The notes under the pieces were generated by a model, which searched no databases, was not told the origin of the DNA, and saw only the letters and a program-made list of their open reading frames with translations. Shown here in pieces: positions 36,524-45,899 of a stretch of 64,000 nucleotides of DNA. Source of the DNA: Pseudomonas sp. PD9R (GTDB lineage: Bacteria; Pseudomonadota; Gammaproteobacteria; Pseudomonadales; Pseudomonadaceae); the NCBI RefSeq assembly GCF_019200975.1, contig NZ_JAHTMR010000003.1, positions 465,639 to 529,638 of the forward strand. Direction: 5' to 3'. Position numbers and translations under genes: made by a program. Position 1 is the first letter of the stretch. Every line of letters starts with the position of its first letter.

Positions 36524-37465
36524 ATGAACATCCTTGGCCTTGATGCCCTGATCTTTGGCGTCGATGACATCCAAGCCTGTACCGATTGCCTGCGTGACTA
36601 CGGCCTGGCCCCTGTCGCTGTCGACAGTAACGGCGGGCGTTTCGAAGCACTGGACGGCACTGCCGTGATCATTCGGCGGTCGGACGACCCTGACTTGCCT
36701 GCCGCCATTGGCCCGGCACCCTCGATTCGCGAAACCGTTTATGGCGTCGCCAGCGCTGCCGACCTCGATGCCATCGCAGATGAACTGGCGCGAGATCGTC
36801 AGGTCACCCGTGACGGCAACGGCGTGTTGCACAGTGTCGACGACATGGGTTTTGCGATTGCTTTCCAGGTCACAGTCCGCAAGGCGTATAGCGCTCCGGA
36901 AGACCTGACCAACGCCGCCGGCCATGCGCCACAGCGTCCGCTTAATCAGCCCGGCATCACGCTCGAAATGAATGCCACGCCGCGCACCTTGTCGCACGTG
37001 GTGTATTTCGTCCCCGATGCGGCCAAGGCCGAAGCGTTCTATGCCGAACGCCTGGGCTTTCGAACCACAGACACCTTTATCGGCGCAGGGCCGTTCATGC
37101 GCCCGGCAGGTTCCGATGATCACCACTGCCTGTTCATGATCCAGACCCCACCACACATGAAGGGCTGCGAACACTTCACCTTCCACATGGGCAGCGGTAC
37201 CGAAGTGTTGTTGGCCGGTACGCGCTTCGAGCAAAAAGGCTGGACCAGTTTCTGGGGCCCTGGCCGCCACCTCTTTGGCTCCAACTGGTTCTGGTACTTC
37301 AACAGTCCGCTGGGCTGCCACATCGAATACGACGCGGACATGGACAAGCACGATGACGCCTGGGAGGCGCGCCGTGCGCCACTGTCGGCGGATAACTCGC
37401 AGCTGTTCCTGTTCAACTCGAAAGAAAAATGGGCACCGGGCGGCCCGCCACCCAAGCACGGCTGA
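36524..37465 (+). CDS. Two-domain VOC-fold ring-cleavage dioxygenase (putative)
   Basis: A 313-residue protein with two vicinal-oxygen-chelate modules, as in type I extradiol dioxygenases. The N-terminal module (LDALIFGVDDIQACTDCL) lacks metal ligands. The C-terminal module has LSHVVYFVPD with the first His, GCEHFTFHMGSG with the second, and LGCHIEYDADMD with the Glu, a full 2-His-1-Glu iron site. Such enzymes open catechol-type rings next to two hydroxyl groups. A reading frame extends 45 codons further upstream, but ATG 36524 fits the domain. It forms an operon with the Rieske ferredoxin gene. Confidence 0.82.
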   Translation: MNILGLDALIFGVDDIQACTDCLRDYGLAPVAVDSNGGRFEALDGTAVIIRRSDDPDLPAAIGPAPSIRETVYGVASAADLDAIADELARDRQVTRDGNGVLHSVDDMGFAIAFQVTVRKAYSAPEDLTNAAGHAPQRPLNQPGITLEMNATPRTLSHVVYFVPDAAKAEAFYAERLGFRTTDTFIGAGPFMRPAGSDDHHCLFMIQTPPHMKGCEHFTFHMGSGTEVLLAGTRFEQKGWTSFWGPGRHLFGSNWFWYFNSPLGCHIEYDADMDKHDDAWEARRAPLSADNSQLFLFNSKEKWAPGGPPPKHG

Positions 37466-37480
37466 GTGCGGGTGTTGACC

Positions 37481-37891
37481 ATGAGCCACAGCGATTTTTT
37501 TCTGTGCCGGATGGACGAGTTGGCAGAAGGGCAGGCGCGCGGTTTTGACCCGTTGCAGCGCGGCAAGGACAGTGTTTTTGCCTTGGTGCACGAGGGGCAA
37601 GTGCGGATTTATCGCAACAGCTGCCCGCATCTGGACGTGCGCCTGGAGTACCGAAAGGACCGGTTTTTGTCGGCCGACGGCCAGCTGATCGTCTGTTACG
37701 CCCACGGCGCGCAGTTTCTCCCGAGCACCGGCGAATGTGTCTACGGCCCATGTCTGGGCCAGGGCCTGGACGCGTTGCCATGGCGTCTGGAGGAGGGCTG
37801 GCTGGTGCTGGAAATGCCGAGATCTACCGCGTTATCGGGGCCGGTCGAGGTATCGCGTTTGGCGATACATCGCATCCCTACTCGCGATTAG
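37481..37891 (+). CDS. Rieske [2Fe-2S] ferredoxin-like protein
   Basis: A 136-residue protein with one Rieske domain: CPHLDVRLEY and IVCYAHGAQF supply C-x-H and C-x2-H. It lacks an oxygenase iron domain, so it is an electron carrier for a ring-modifying oxygenase. It follows the VOC gene by 15 bases. Its last codons contain operator C, so the 3' end serves both as coding sequence and as a regulator binding site. Confidence 0.85.
   Translation: MSHSDFFLCRMDELAEGQARGFDPLQRGKDSVFALVHEGQVRIYRNSCPHLDVRLEYRKDRFLSADGQLIVCYAHGAQFLPSTGECVYGPCLGQGLDALPWRLEEGWLVLEMPRSTALSGPVEVSRLAIHRIPTRD
37849..37891 (+). promoter_or_regulatory. Operator C: paired ATC-N9-GAT boxes inside the end of the Rieske gene
   Basis: Box 1 ATCGCGTTTGGCGAT (37852-37866) and box 2 ATCCCTACTCGCGAT (37874-37888), spaced by 7 bases, followed by TAGTCA at the stop codon. 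Box 1 extended by one base on each side is a perfect inverted repeat TATCGC-N5-GCGATA. It lies 91 bases before the FAD monooxygenase start, as an internal promoter for the long downstream operon. Confidence 0.82.
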
Positions 37892-37978
37892 TCAAATCCC
37901 TGCTTTGACGGGAAGCTGGACCTAACGACGTAGCGCCCGGCGCTGCATCGAATCACAAGAATAAAAAGTGAGTAAGTC

Positions 37979-39103
37979 ATGAGTGCAGTGAACAAAGTTC
38001 TGATCGTGGGTGGTGGGATTGGTGGCTTGTGTGCGGCCATCGCACTGCGGCGCAAGGGCGTTGAGGTCGACCTGATCGAGCTCAAGTCAGAGTGGACGGT
38101 TTACGGTGTCGGCATCATCCAGCAGAGCAATGTGGTTCGCGAGATGGCCAAGCTGGGCGTGCTCGATGGTTATCTCGATGCCGCGTATGCCTTTGAAGAC
38201 GTCGCCATCTATGGCCCGGCCGGTCAGCAACTGGCGCGCATCCCGGGTCAGCGTCTGGCAGGGCCTGCCTATCCGGCGAACGTTGGTATCTCCCGTTTGG
38301 CGCTGCATAAAGTGCTCAGCGAAACCGCCCTCGAACTGGGCGCCAACGTACGCCTGGGACTCAGTGTCGAATCCCTGAAGGACCTTGGCGACAGCGTTGA
38401 AGTGGTGTTCACCGATGGCAGCAGCGGGGGGTACGACCTGGTGGTGGGTGCCGACGGTTTGTTCTCCAAAGTTCGCGACCTGCTGCTTGGCGATACGTAC
38501 CAACCGAGGTTCACGGGCCAGGCGGTGTGGCGCTACAACTTCCCACGCGACCCGCACATCGATCACCTCGCCAACTACCAAAGCGCCGACGGTAATGCCG
38601 GGCTGGTGCCGTTGGCCGGTGACCTGATGTACCTGTTCCTGACTTCCCACGAACCCACCAATCCGTGGATGGACCCGGCCACTCTGGCCGAGCAAATGCG
38701 TCAGCGCCTGCAAGGGTTTACCGGCCTGATCGGCGAACTGCGTGAACAAATCACCGACAGTAGCCAGGTTGTTTACAAGCCGATGGAAGTGGTTTTCGTC
38801 GACGAGCCTTGGTATCGCGGCCGCGTTCTGTTGATCGGTGATGCGGCCCATGCCACCACGCCGCACCTCGGCCAGGGCGCCGGCATGGCGATCGAAGATG
38901 CCATCGTGCTTAGTGAGGAGCTGACCGGTGAAGGCGATATTGAGCAACAGCTCAAGCGCTTCATGGAGCGCCGTTTCGAGCGCTGCAAATACATCAGCGA
39001 AAGCTCGGTGTTGGCCGGCGACAAAGAGATGCAGCACGACCGCGACTTCGACCGCATCGGGCTGGTCAAGCAGATGCTCGCACGCACGGCCGAGCCTATC
39101 TGA
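37979..39103 (+). CDS. FAD-dependent aromatic-ring hydroxylase
   Basis: A 374-residue group A flavin monooxygenase. LIVGGGIGGLCAAIALRRKG (residues 8-27) is the FAD-binding motif, VGADGLFSKVR the DG motif and LIGDAAHATTPHLGQGAGM the GD motif. Family members hydroxylate an aromatic ring with NAD(P)H and oxygen. It likely makes the diol opened by the VOC dioxygenase. It is the first gene after operator C and heads a same-strand run of ten genes with short gaps or overlaps, reaching at least the cyclase at 50.5 kb. Confidence 0.9.
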   Translation: MSAVNKVLIVGGGIGGLCAAIALRRKGVEVDLIELKSEWTVYGVGIIQQSNVVREMAKLGVLDGYLDAAYAFEDVAIYGPAGQQLARIPGQRLAGPAYPANVGISRLALHKVLSETALELGANVRLGLSVESLKDLGDSVEVVFTDGSSGGYDLVVGADGLFSKVRDLLLGDTYQPRFTGQAVWRYNFPRDPHIDHLANYQSADGNAGLVPLAGDLMYLFLTSHEPTNPWMDPATLAEQMRQRLQGFTGLIGELREQITDSSQVVYKPMEVVFVDEPWYRGRVLLIGDAAHATTPHLGQGAGMAIEDAIVLSEELTGEGDIEQQLKRFMERRFERCKYISESSVLAGDKEMQHDRDFDRIGLVKQMLARTAEPI

Positions 39104-39152
39104 TTCAACGCATCCACAGCAGTTACCACTATAAAAACAAGAGGTTAACGCG

Positions 39153-40850
39153 ATGGTCAATTCCACGACTGCGACGCTTGCGCGTCGCCCGGTCAGCACG
39201 TCTGCACCCTTTGGTTTCAGTTTGGCGGCGGCGTTGGTGCTGTGCAGCCAGGCTGCCCATGCCTTTCAAGTGGATACCGGCAATCCGGATTTCAGCCTGC
39301 GTTGGGATAATACGGTCAAGTACAGCGCCGCATGGCGCACCCAGAACCCCAGCAGCAAACTGACTGAAGGGCAGGTGGCACTCAATCAGGACGACGGTGA
39401 TCGGGCCTTCAAAAAGGGCTTGATCTCCAACCGCACGGACATCCTTTCCGAACTGGATATGTCCTTCAAAAACGTCGGCGCGCGCCTCAGTGGCGCCGCC
39501 TGGTACGACACCGAATATCAGCAAGACAACGACAACACTGATCCGACACGCGCCAACGCCCGTTCCGTGGCCTATGACGAATTTACCGATGACACCCGCC
39601 ACTTGCACGGCGGTGACGGCGAATTGCTCGATGCGTTCGTGTACTGGAACGGCGAGTTGGGCGATCACGCCACGTCAGTGCGCGCCGGCCGCCACGGGTT
39701 GGTCTGGGGCGAGAGCCTGTTCTTCGGTGCCAACGGCATTGCCGGGGGCATGGGGCCGGTCGATGTGGTCAAGGCGCAGTCCGTCCCCAACACCCAGTTC
39801 AAGGAAATCACCCGTCCGGTCAATCAACTGTCGGGGACTTTCCAACTGACCGACGCCGTGTCGCTCGGCGCCTTTTACCAACTCGAATGGGAAGAGACGC
39901 GCCTGCCCGGTGCCGGCAGTTATTTCTCCACCAGCGACACCATCGGCGAAGGCAACGAACGCTTGATCGTGGGAGCACCTTTCCCCGCATTCCTCGGTGG
40001 CAATCCCAACAGCCCGGCGGCGTTTTTCCATGGCAATGACAAGGAAGCGAAAAGCTCAGGGCAGGGCGGTCTGCAGTTGAAATACAACGCGGAGACTGTC
40101 GAATACGGCCTTTACGCGATCCAGTACAACGACAAGACCCCCAAGCTGTATCTCAAACCTTCTACGGGTGTGCCGAACTTCAGTACCGGGCAAATCGGTG
40201 AGTACTACTGGGTGTATCCGGAAGACATCCGCGCCCTGGGCGCCAGTTTTTCCACCACCGTGGATGAATACAGTTTCGCCGGTGAAGCCTCGATGCGCTG
40301 GAACATGCCGCTGGTTTCCAACGGTCAAACCGTGTTGCCCGGTGTTGACGCTGATAACGACAACAACCCGCTTTATGCCGTCGGCCGTACCGCCCACATC
40401 AACCTCAACGTACTGGCTTCGTTCGGGCCGAACTTCATTGCCAATGAGTCGGGACTCGTCGGTGAGGTTGCCTGGAACCGTCTGCTCAGCGTCACTAAAA
40501 ACCGTGCAGCGCTTGACCCCAATGCCACCGATGACGGTCTCGGTTTCAAGGTGGTTTACACCCCGACCTACCGCCAGTTTTTCTCGGGCGTCGATATCGG
40601 CATCCCGGTCGGCCTCAGCTACTTCCCCCTGGGCAAATCCGCGGTGGTCAGCTCGTTCGGTCCGGACAACGGTGGCGATATGAACATCGGCATTACGGCC
40701 ACCTACCTGGATCGCGTGACCGCGGGCCTGACTTACACGCACTACTACGGCCCCGAGGACACCAACCTCAATGGCGCCAACGAGTTCAATTTCAAGCAAT
40801 CGCTGAAAGACCGGGACTACTTGTCTTTCTCCGTCAAGACCACGTTTTAA
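39153..40850 (+). CDS. DUF1302 outer-membrane-type protein
   Basis: A 565-residue exported protein: signal peptide ending near SQAAHA (residue about 37) and then a beta-rich chain (FSLRWDNTVKYSAAWR, SLGAFYQLEWEETR) that ends with the aromatic pattern YLSFSVKTTF, as in outer-membrane barrels. The DUF1302 family regularly occurs with DUF1329, a YCF48-like protein and an RND transporter in loci for poorly soluble substrates, and is thought to help entry across the outer membrane. AGAGGTTAAC precedes the ATG. Function is by family association. Confidence 0.85.
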   Translation: MVNSTTATLARRPVSTSAPFGFSLAAALVLCSQAAHAFQVDTGNPDFSLRWDNTVKYSAAWRTQNPSSKLTEGQVALNQDDGDRAFKKGLISNRTDILSELDMSFKNVGARLSGAAWYDTEYQQDNDNTDPTRANARSVAYDEFTDDTRHLHGGDGELLDAFVYWNGELGDHATSVRAGRHGLVWGESLFFGANGIAGGMGPVDVVKAQSVPNTQFKEITRPVNQLSGTFQLTDAVSLGAFYQLEWEETRLPGAGSYFSTSDTIGEGNERLIVGAPFPAFLGGNPNSPAAFFHGNDKEAKSSGQGGLQLKYNAETVEYGLYAIQYNDKTPKLYLKPSTGVPNFSTGQIGEYYWVYPEDIRALGASFSTTVDEYSFAGEASMRWNMPLVSNGQTVLPGVDADNDNNPLYAVGRTAHINLNVLASFGPNFIANESGLVGEVAWNRLLSVTKNRAALDPNATDDGLGFKVVYTPTYRQFFSGVDIGIPVGLSYFPLGKSAVVSSFGPDNGGDMNIGITATYLDRVTAGLTYTHYYGPEDTNLNGANEFNFKQSLKDRDYLSFSVKTTF

Positions 40851-40862
40851 GAGGACTTGCGC

Positions 40863-42251
40863 ATGACCCACAACAAAAAGACCGGAGCTTTCAAGCTCAA
40901 AGCCCTTTGCTTCGCACTGCTGGGCAGCCTGGCCGTTTGCAGTCAGATGACAGTGGCAGCGACGGCTGAAGACGCGGCGAAACTCTCGAAAAGCCTGACG
41001 CCTTTCGGTGCTGAACGTGCCGGCAACGCTGACGGTTCCATTCCCGCCTGGGACGGTGGTTACACCAAGGTCGATCCCTCCTATAAGGAAGGTGGAAAAC
41101 GCTCCGATCCGTTTGCCGCGGACAAACCGCTGTTCAGCATCACCTCGAAAAACCTTGCGCAATACGCCGGCAAGCTCAGCGATGGCACCAAGGAAATGTT
41201 CAAGCGTTTCCCGGACACCTACCGCATCGATGTTTACCCGACCCGGCGCTCGGCCGCCGCACCACAGTGGGTGTATGACAACACCCTGAAAAACGCTACC
41301 CGCGCCAAACTGGTCGACAGCAGCGCCGGTCCCGTACCGCAAGGCGCGTTTGGCGGCATCCCGTTCCCGGTGCCAAGCAATGGCGCCGAAGCCATGTGGA
41401 ACCACGTGCTGAACTGGCGAGGCACCTCGGTGGCGATGCATTTTCGTCACTACCTGATGACCGCCGATGGCAAACAGGTGATGACCACCGACGGCAAGGC
41501 CATCCAGGAAATGCCGTATTACTACCAGGATGGGTCGCCGGAAACGTTTGCCGGTGATTACTGGCTGTTCCGTCTGCTCAACGTCGGGCCACCGTTGCGT
41601 GCCGGCGAGCAGATCATGGGCCGCACCAACATCAATGGCGACCTGTCCCAGGCGCACGTTTACCTGACCGGTCAACGCCGGGTGCGCAAGCTGCCAAATG
41701 CCTGCTGCGATACCCCGACACCTGCCACTGCCGGCGTGATGTCGTTCGACGAGTTGAGCGTATTCCAGGGCCGCATGGACCGCTTCGACTGGAAGCTGGT
41801 GGGCAAGCAGGAGATGTACATCCCCTACAACACCAACAAAGTGCAAACCGCCGGCAAACCTGAGGATCTGTTCCTCGCACACCACATGAACCCTGATTAC
41901 GTGCGTTGGGAATTGCACCGGGTCTGGGTCGTGGAGGCTGACTTGGCGCCGGGTAAACGTCACCAGTTGCCGAAGGGCCGCTACTACCTCGATGAAGACA
42001 CCTGGCAAGCGATGCTGGGCGACCGCTGGGACGCCAACGGCCAACTGGCCAAGACCCTGTGGTCGTTGCCGGCAGTCATGCCGGACCTGCCCGCTCAAGC
42101 GCAATTGTCCTCGGGCTTTTATGACCTGACCTCAGGCGCCTGGTTTATCCAGAACGTCTACACCGGCTTGCCGGAGCAGTACGGCTTGGTGGATCGCTAT
42201 AAGGCTTCGGAGTTTTCGCCTGCAGCGATGGCGGGTGCCGGGGTTCGTTGA
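40863..42251 (+). CDS. DUF1329 exported protein
   Basis: A 462-residue protein with a signal peptide (KALCFALLGSLAVCSQMTVA) and the DUF1329 domain with TPFGAERAGNADGSIPAWDGG near residue 35 and the later RVRKLPNACCDTPTPATAGV and RFDWKLVGKQEMYIPYN. The fold is related to LolA/LolB-type carriers that shield hydrophobic molecules in the periplasm. It is 12 bases behind the DUF1302 gene with GAGGACTT before the ATG. It likely carries the hydrophobic substrate in the envelope; unproven. Confidence 0.85.
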   Translation: MTHNKKTGAFKLKALCFALLGSLAVCSQMTVAATAEDAAKLSKSLTPFGAERAGNADGSIPAWDGGYTKVDPSYKEGGKRSDPFAADKPLFSITSKNLAQYAGKLSDGTKEMFKRFPDTYRIDVYPTRRSAAAPQWVYDNTLKNATRAKLVDSSAGPVPQGAFGGIPFPVPSNGAEAMWNHVLNWRGTSVAMHFRHYLMTADGKQVMTTDGKAIQEMPYYYQDGSPETFAGDYWLFRLLNVGPPLRAGEQIMGRTNINGDLSQAHVYLTGQRRVRKLPNACCDTPTPATAGVMSFDELSVFQGRMDRFDWKLVGKQEMYIPYNTNKVQTAGKPEDLFLAHHMNPDYVRWELHRVWVVEADLAPGKRHQLPKGRYYLDEDTWQAMLGDRWDANGQLAKTLWSLPAVMPDLPAQAQLSSGFYDLTSGAWFIQNVYTGLPEQYGLVDRYKASEFSPAAMAGAGVR

Positions 42252-42313
42252 GTCAGGCCGGATCGTGGTTTGTGGAGCGCGATCCGGTTTTTAACGGTTT
42301 TTCGAGGTCGGTA

Positions 42314-43420
42314 ATGAACAGAATCTGTCAGGTGGTTGGTCGGCTGATGTGGCTTATGGCGTTGCCTCTGGCGATGCCATTGAGCCTGGCGCAGGCCGCG
42401 GCGGTGGGCGACGTACTGAACACCCCGGCGATGCAGGTACCGCAAGCAACCTCCGCGGTGCTGCTGGATCTGGCCCGGGCGGGTTTACGCCTGGTAGCGG
42501 TGGGGGAGCGGGGCATCGTGCTGCTTTCCGATGACAACGGCGCAAGCTGGCGTCAGGTCGCCGTGCCGGTTTCGGTCAGCCTGACGGCGGTGCAGTTCGT
42601 CAACGCCAGCACGGGGTGGGCCGTGGGGCATGGCGGTGTCGTCCTGGCCTCCCGTGACGGGGGTGAACACTGGGTCGTGCAACTGGATGGCCTTCGAGCG
42701 GCGCAACTTGAGCTGGCCGCCGCCAGGGAGCAATTGCCTGCCGCCAACGACCAGGACGCAGCCGCCGTACGTGTGCAAACAGCTGAACGTTATGTCGGGG
42801 AGGGCGCTGACAAGCCGTTTCTTGCCCTTCAGTTCGTGGATGACCAACACGGCGTGATTGTCGGGGCTTACGGCTTGGCCTTTCACACCGATGATGGCGG
42901 TTCCACCTGGCATTCGATCATGGGGCAAATCGACAACCCGATGGGCGCGCACTTGTCTGCCATCGCTCAACAGGGTGAACACTGGTTTTTGGCCGGCGAG
43001 CAGGGTTACCTCGCTCGCTCGGACGATGCCGGCAAGTCATTCACTCAGCTGGAAAGCCCCTATGCGGGCAGCTTTTTCACCCTGCAATTGCGCGATGACG
43101 GCACCTTGCTGGTGGCCGGCCTGAAGGGCAATGCGTTTTCCTCCCGCGATCTGGGCGAGAGCTTCCAGCCAGCGCCCGTGTCGATGCCGGTGTCGTTCAG
43201 CGATGCGATCCGCACCGATGACGGCCAGTTGCTGCTGGTCAATCAAACCGGTGCCTTGTTTCGCACCAACAGCCAACCCGATGCATTGCTCCAACCCTAT
43301 GGCAAACCGCTCGGCAAGCCCGTTTCCAGTGTTATTCAGGCCGCCGATGGCAGCCTGGTACTCGCGGGTTTCACTGGGTTGACGCGCCTTTCGCCGTCAA
43401 TCGTTACCGCTTCGGAGTGA
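42314..43420 (+). CDS. YCF48/HCF136-like exported beta-propeller protein
   Basis: A 368-residue protein with a signal peptide (hydrophobic run ending SLAQAAA) and repeated propeller blades with SSDDNGASWRQV-like, SRDGGEHWVVQL, TDDGGSTWHSI and SDDAGKSFTQL segments. These Asp-box/BNR repeats are the YCF48/HCF136 pattern. In this gene neighbourhood such proteins accompany RND transporters and probably help assemble envelope proteins. ATG 42314 has GAGGT before it. The next gene starts four bases after the stop. Confidence 0.85.
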   Translation: MNRICQVVGRLMWLMALPLAMPLSLAQAAAVGDVLNTPAMQVPQATSAVLLDLARAGLRLVAVGERGIVLLSDDNGASWRQVAVPVSVSLTAVQFVNASTGWAVGHGGVVLASRDGGEHWVVQLDGLRAAQLELAAAREQLPAANDQDAAAVRVQTAERYVGEGADKPFLALQFVDDQHGVIVGAYGLAFHTDDGGSTWHSIMGQIDNPMGAHLSAIAQQGEHWFLAGEQGYLARSDDAGKSFTQLESPYAGSFFTLQLRDDGTLLVAGLKGNAFSSRDLGESFQPAPVSMPVSFSDAIRTDDGQLLLVNQTGALFRTNSQPDALLQPYGKPLGKPVSSVIQAADGSLVLAGFTGLTRLSPSIVTASE

Positions 43421-43424
43421 GGTT

Positions 43425-45899
43425 ATGAAGTCTTTCGACAACGCCACGCAAAGCCTGGCGAATTTCGATCCACGCTCCGGTTCGGTGGTGGAACGCACGC
43501 TGTTCAATCACCGCCTGTGGGTGCTGCTGGTGTGTGTGCTGACAACCCTGGTATTGGGTTATCAAGCCACCCGCATCGAGCTCAATGCCAGTTTCGAAAA
43601 GATGATCCCCACACAACAGCCCTACATTGCCAACTACCTTGAGCACCAGAAACAGCTCACCGGTCTAGGCAATGCCCTGCGCATTGTGGTGGCCAACCGG
43701 CAAGGCAGCATCTACGACGCCGAGTATTTGAAAACCCTGCAGGCCATGAGCGACCAACTCTACCTGCTGCCGGGTGTCGACCGGGCTTACATGAAGTCGC
43801 TGTGGACACCCGCCACCCGTTGGGTCGCAGTGACCGAAGACGGCCTTGATGGCGGTCCGGTGATACCCGATGACTACAGCGGCACCACCGCCAACCTCGA
43901 TGCACTGCGGCGCAATGTGCAGCGCTCAAATGAACTCGGACAGCTGGTGGCGTTCGATCAGACTTCCAGCATCATTTACGTGCCGTTGTTGGCAACCACT
44001 TCTGACGGCAAGGCACTTGATTACGCGGTCCTGTCCGAGCAGTTGGAGACGCTGCGCAGCACCCATCAAAGCGCAAAAATCGACATTCACATCACCGGTT
44101 TCGCGAAAAAAGTCGGCGACCTGATTGCCGGTCTGAAACAGATTCTGCTGTTCTTTGCCGTCGCGATCCTGATCACCACCGCCGTGCTGTTTTGGTACAC
44201 CCGGTGCCTGCGCAGTACCGTGCTGGTGGTGTTGTGCTCGCTGGTCGCGGTGGTCTGGCAACTCGGTTTGCTGCCCTTGCTGGACTACCAACTGGACCCG
44301 TATTCCGTGCTGGTGCCGTTTCTGGTGTTTGCCATTGGCATGAGCCACGGCGCGCAGAAGATGAACGGCATCATGCAAGACATCGGTCGTGGCATGCACC
44401 GGGTGGTGGCTGCACGCTTCACTTTTCGTCGTTTGTTCCTCGCCGGGCTGACGGCGCTGCTGTGTGATGCCGTGGGTTTTGCGGTGCTGATGCTGATCAA
44501 GATCCAGGTCATCCAGGACCTCGCGGTGATCGCCAGCATTGGCGTCGCGGTGTTGATCTTCACCAACCTGATCCTGCTGCCGGTGTTGCTCTCGTATGTC
44601 GGCGTTTCTCCCCGTGCGGCACAACTGAGCCTCAAGAGCGAACAAGCCGAGCAATCCGGTCAGGCGCGACATGGGTTCTGGCGCTTTCTTGACCTATTCA
44701 CCCATCGTCGTTGGGCCAGCCTGTGCATCGCCATCAGCCTTGCGTTGGCGGTTGTCGGTTTTCTAGTGGGCCTGCAACTGAAAATCGGTGACCTCGACGT
44801 CGGTGCGCCGGAGCTGCGTGCGGACTCGCGCTACAACCAGGACGATGCCTTTCTGACCCGTCACTACGGTGCCAGTAGTGACCTGTTTGCGGTGATGGTG
44901 AAAACACCGGCCAGCAGTTGTGCGCGCTACGACATCCTCGCCAAGGTCGATGCCCTGGACTGGCAACTGCGCGCTTTGCCGGGTGTGGACTCGACCAACT
45001 CACTGGCGTTGCTGAACCGTCGCATGCTGGTCGGGCTCAGTGAAGGCAACCCGAAGTGGTATGAGCTACAGAACAACCAGGCGATGCTCAACATGATCAC
45101 CGCCAGTGCGCCGCGTGGGTTGTACAACGAAGACTGCAGCCTGTTGACCCTGTACGCCTACCTCACCGACCACAAGGCCGAGACGCTGACGCGCTTGGTC
45201 GACCACGTGGAAAAATTTGCCGCCGAGAACAACACCGACGAGGTGCAGTTCCTTCTGGCCGCCGGTAACGCCGGTATCGAAGCAGCAACCAACATTGTGG
45301 TCAAACAAGCCAACCGCGAGATGCTCGTCTGGGTCTACGGCGCGGTGATTGTGCTGTGCCTGATCACATTCCGCTCCTGGCGCGCGACGCTGTGCGCGGT
45401 CATTCCGCTGATGCTGACGTCCATCCTCTGTGAAGCGTTGATGGTCTGGCTGAACATGGGGGTGAAAGTCGCCACGCTGCCGGTCATCGCCTTGGGTGTC
45501 GGTATCGGTGTCGACTATGCGTTGTACGTGATGAGCATTCTGCTGGGGCATTTGCGCCAGGGGGCGAGCCTGTCCGAAGCGTATTACCGCGCGCTGGTGT
45601 CCACCGGCAAGGTGGTGATGCTGACCGGTATTACCCTGGCCATCGGCGTGGCGACCTGGACGTTCTCACCCATCAAATTCCAGGCCGACATGGGTGTCCT
45701 GCTGGCCTTCATGTTCATCTGGAACATGGTCGGTGCCTTGGTGTTGCTGCCGGCATTGGCGTACTTCCTGTTACCCGCACGCAGCGCTGCGACCGGTGCG
45801 GTTGTAGCGGTGAATGGGGTCAAGGTGGCGGGTTCTGATCCGGCGGTTGTTGCGAACGTTCACCCACTGCGCATTAAGGATCACTGCCATGGTCGCTAA
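43425..45899 (+). CDS. RND/MMPL-type transporter
   Basis: An 824-residue membrane protein with two halves, each made of one helix, a large periplasmic loop and a block of about five helices. This is the HAE3/MMPL layout of the RND superfamily. The loops at about 60-235 and 470-620 are soluble. The intramembrane patterns FAIGMSHGAQKMNG and ALGVGIGVDYALYVM hold conserved charged residues used for proton coupling. It probably moves a hydrophobic compound between membranes together with the DUF1302, DUF1329 and YCF48-like proteins. Its stop overlaps the next gene's start by 11 bases. Confidence 0.9.
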   Translation: MKSFDNATQSLANFDPRSGSVVERTLFNHRLWVLLVCVLTTLVLGYQATRIELNASFEKMIPTQQPYIANYLEHQKQLTGLGNALRIVVANRQGSIYDAEYLKTLQAMSDQLYLLPGVDRAYMKSLWTPATRWVAVTEDGLDGGPVIPDDYSGTTANLDALRRNVQRSNELGQLVAFDQTSSIIYVPLLATTSDGKALDYAVLSEQLETLRSTHQSAKIDIHITGFAKKVGDLIAGLKQILLFFAVAILITTAVLFWYTRCLRSTVLVVLCSLVAVVWQLGLLPLLDYQLDPYSVLVPFLVFAIGMSHGAQKMNGIMQDIGRGMHRVVAARFTFRRLFLAGLTALLCDAVGFAVLMLIKIQVIQDLAVIASIGVAVLIFTNLILLPVLLSYVGVSPRAAQLSLKSEQAEQSGQARHGFWRFLDLFTHRRWASLCIAISLALAVVGFLVGLQLKIGDLDVGAPELRADSRYNQDDAFLTRHYGASSDLFAVMVKTPASSCARYDILAKVDALDWQLRALPGVDSTNSLALLNRRMLVGLSEGNPKWYELQNNQAMLNMITASAPRGLYNEDCSLLTLYAYLTDHKAETLTRLVDHVEKFAAENNTDEVQFLLAAGNAGIEAATNIVVKQANREMLVWVYGAVIVLCLITFRSWRATLCAVIPLMLTSILCEALMVWLNMGVKVATLPVIALGVGIGVDYALYVMSILLGHLRQGASLSEAYYRALVSTGKVVMLTGITLAIGVATWTFSPIKFQADMGVLLAFMFIWNMVGALVLLPALAYFLLPARSAATGAVVAVNGVKVAGSDPAVVANVHPLRIKDHCHGR

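Noticed and set aside
28406-36524. Operators A and B both lie exactly 143 bases before their downstream start codons
   Set aside because: The leader sequences themselves are not similar and operators C and D have other distances (91 and 62), so the equality is probably chance.
36470-37705. A 411-codon minus-strand frame over the VOC and Rieske genes
   Set aside because: Composition-driven antisense frame; the plus-strand proteins have clear metal-binding motifs.
40056-42104. A 682-codon open frame on the minus strand
   Set aside because: It is antisense to the DUF1302 and DUF1329 genes, has no ribosome site or family features, and arises from GC-rich third positions.
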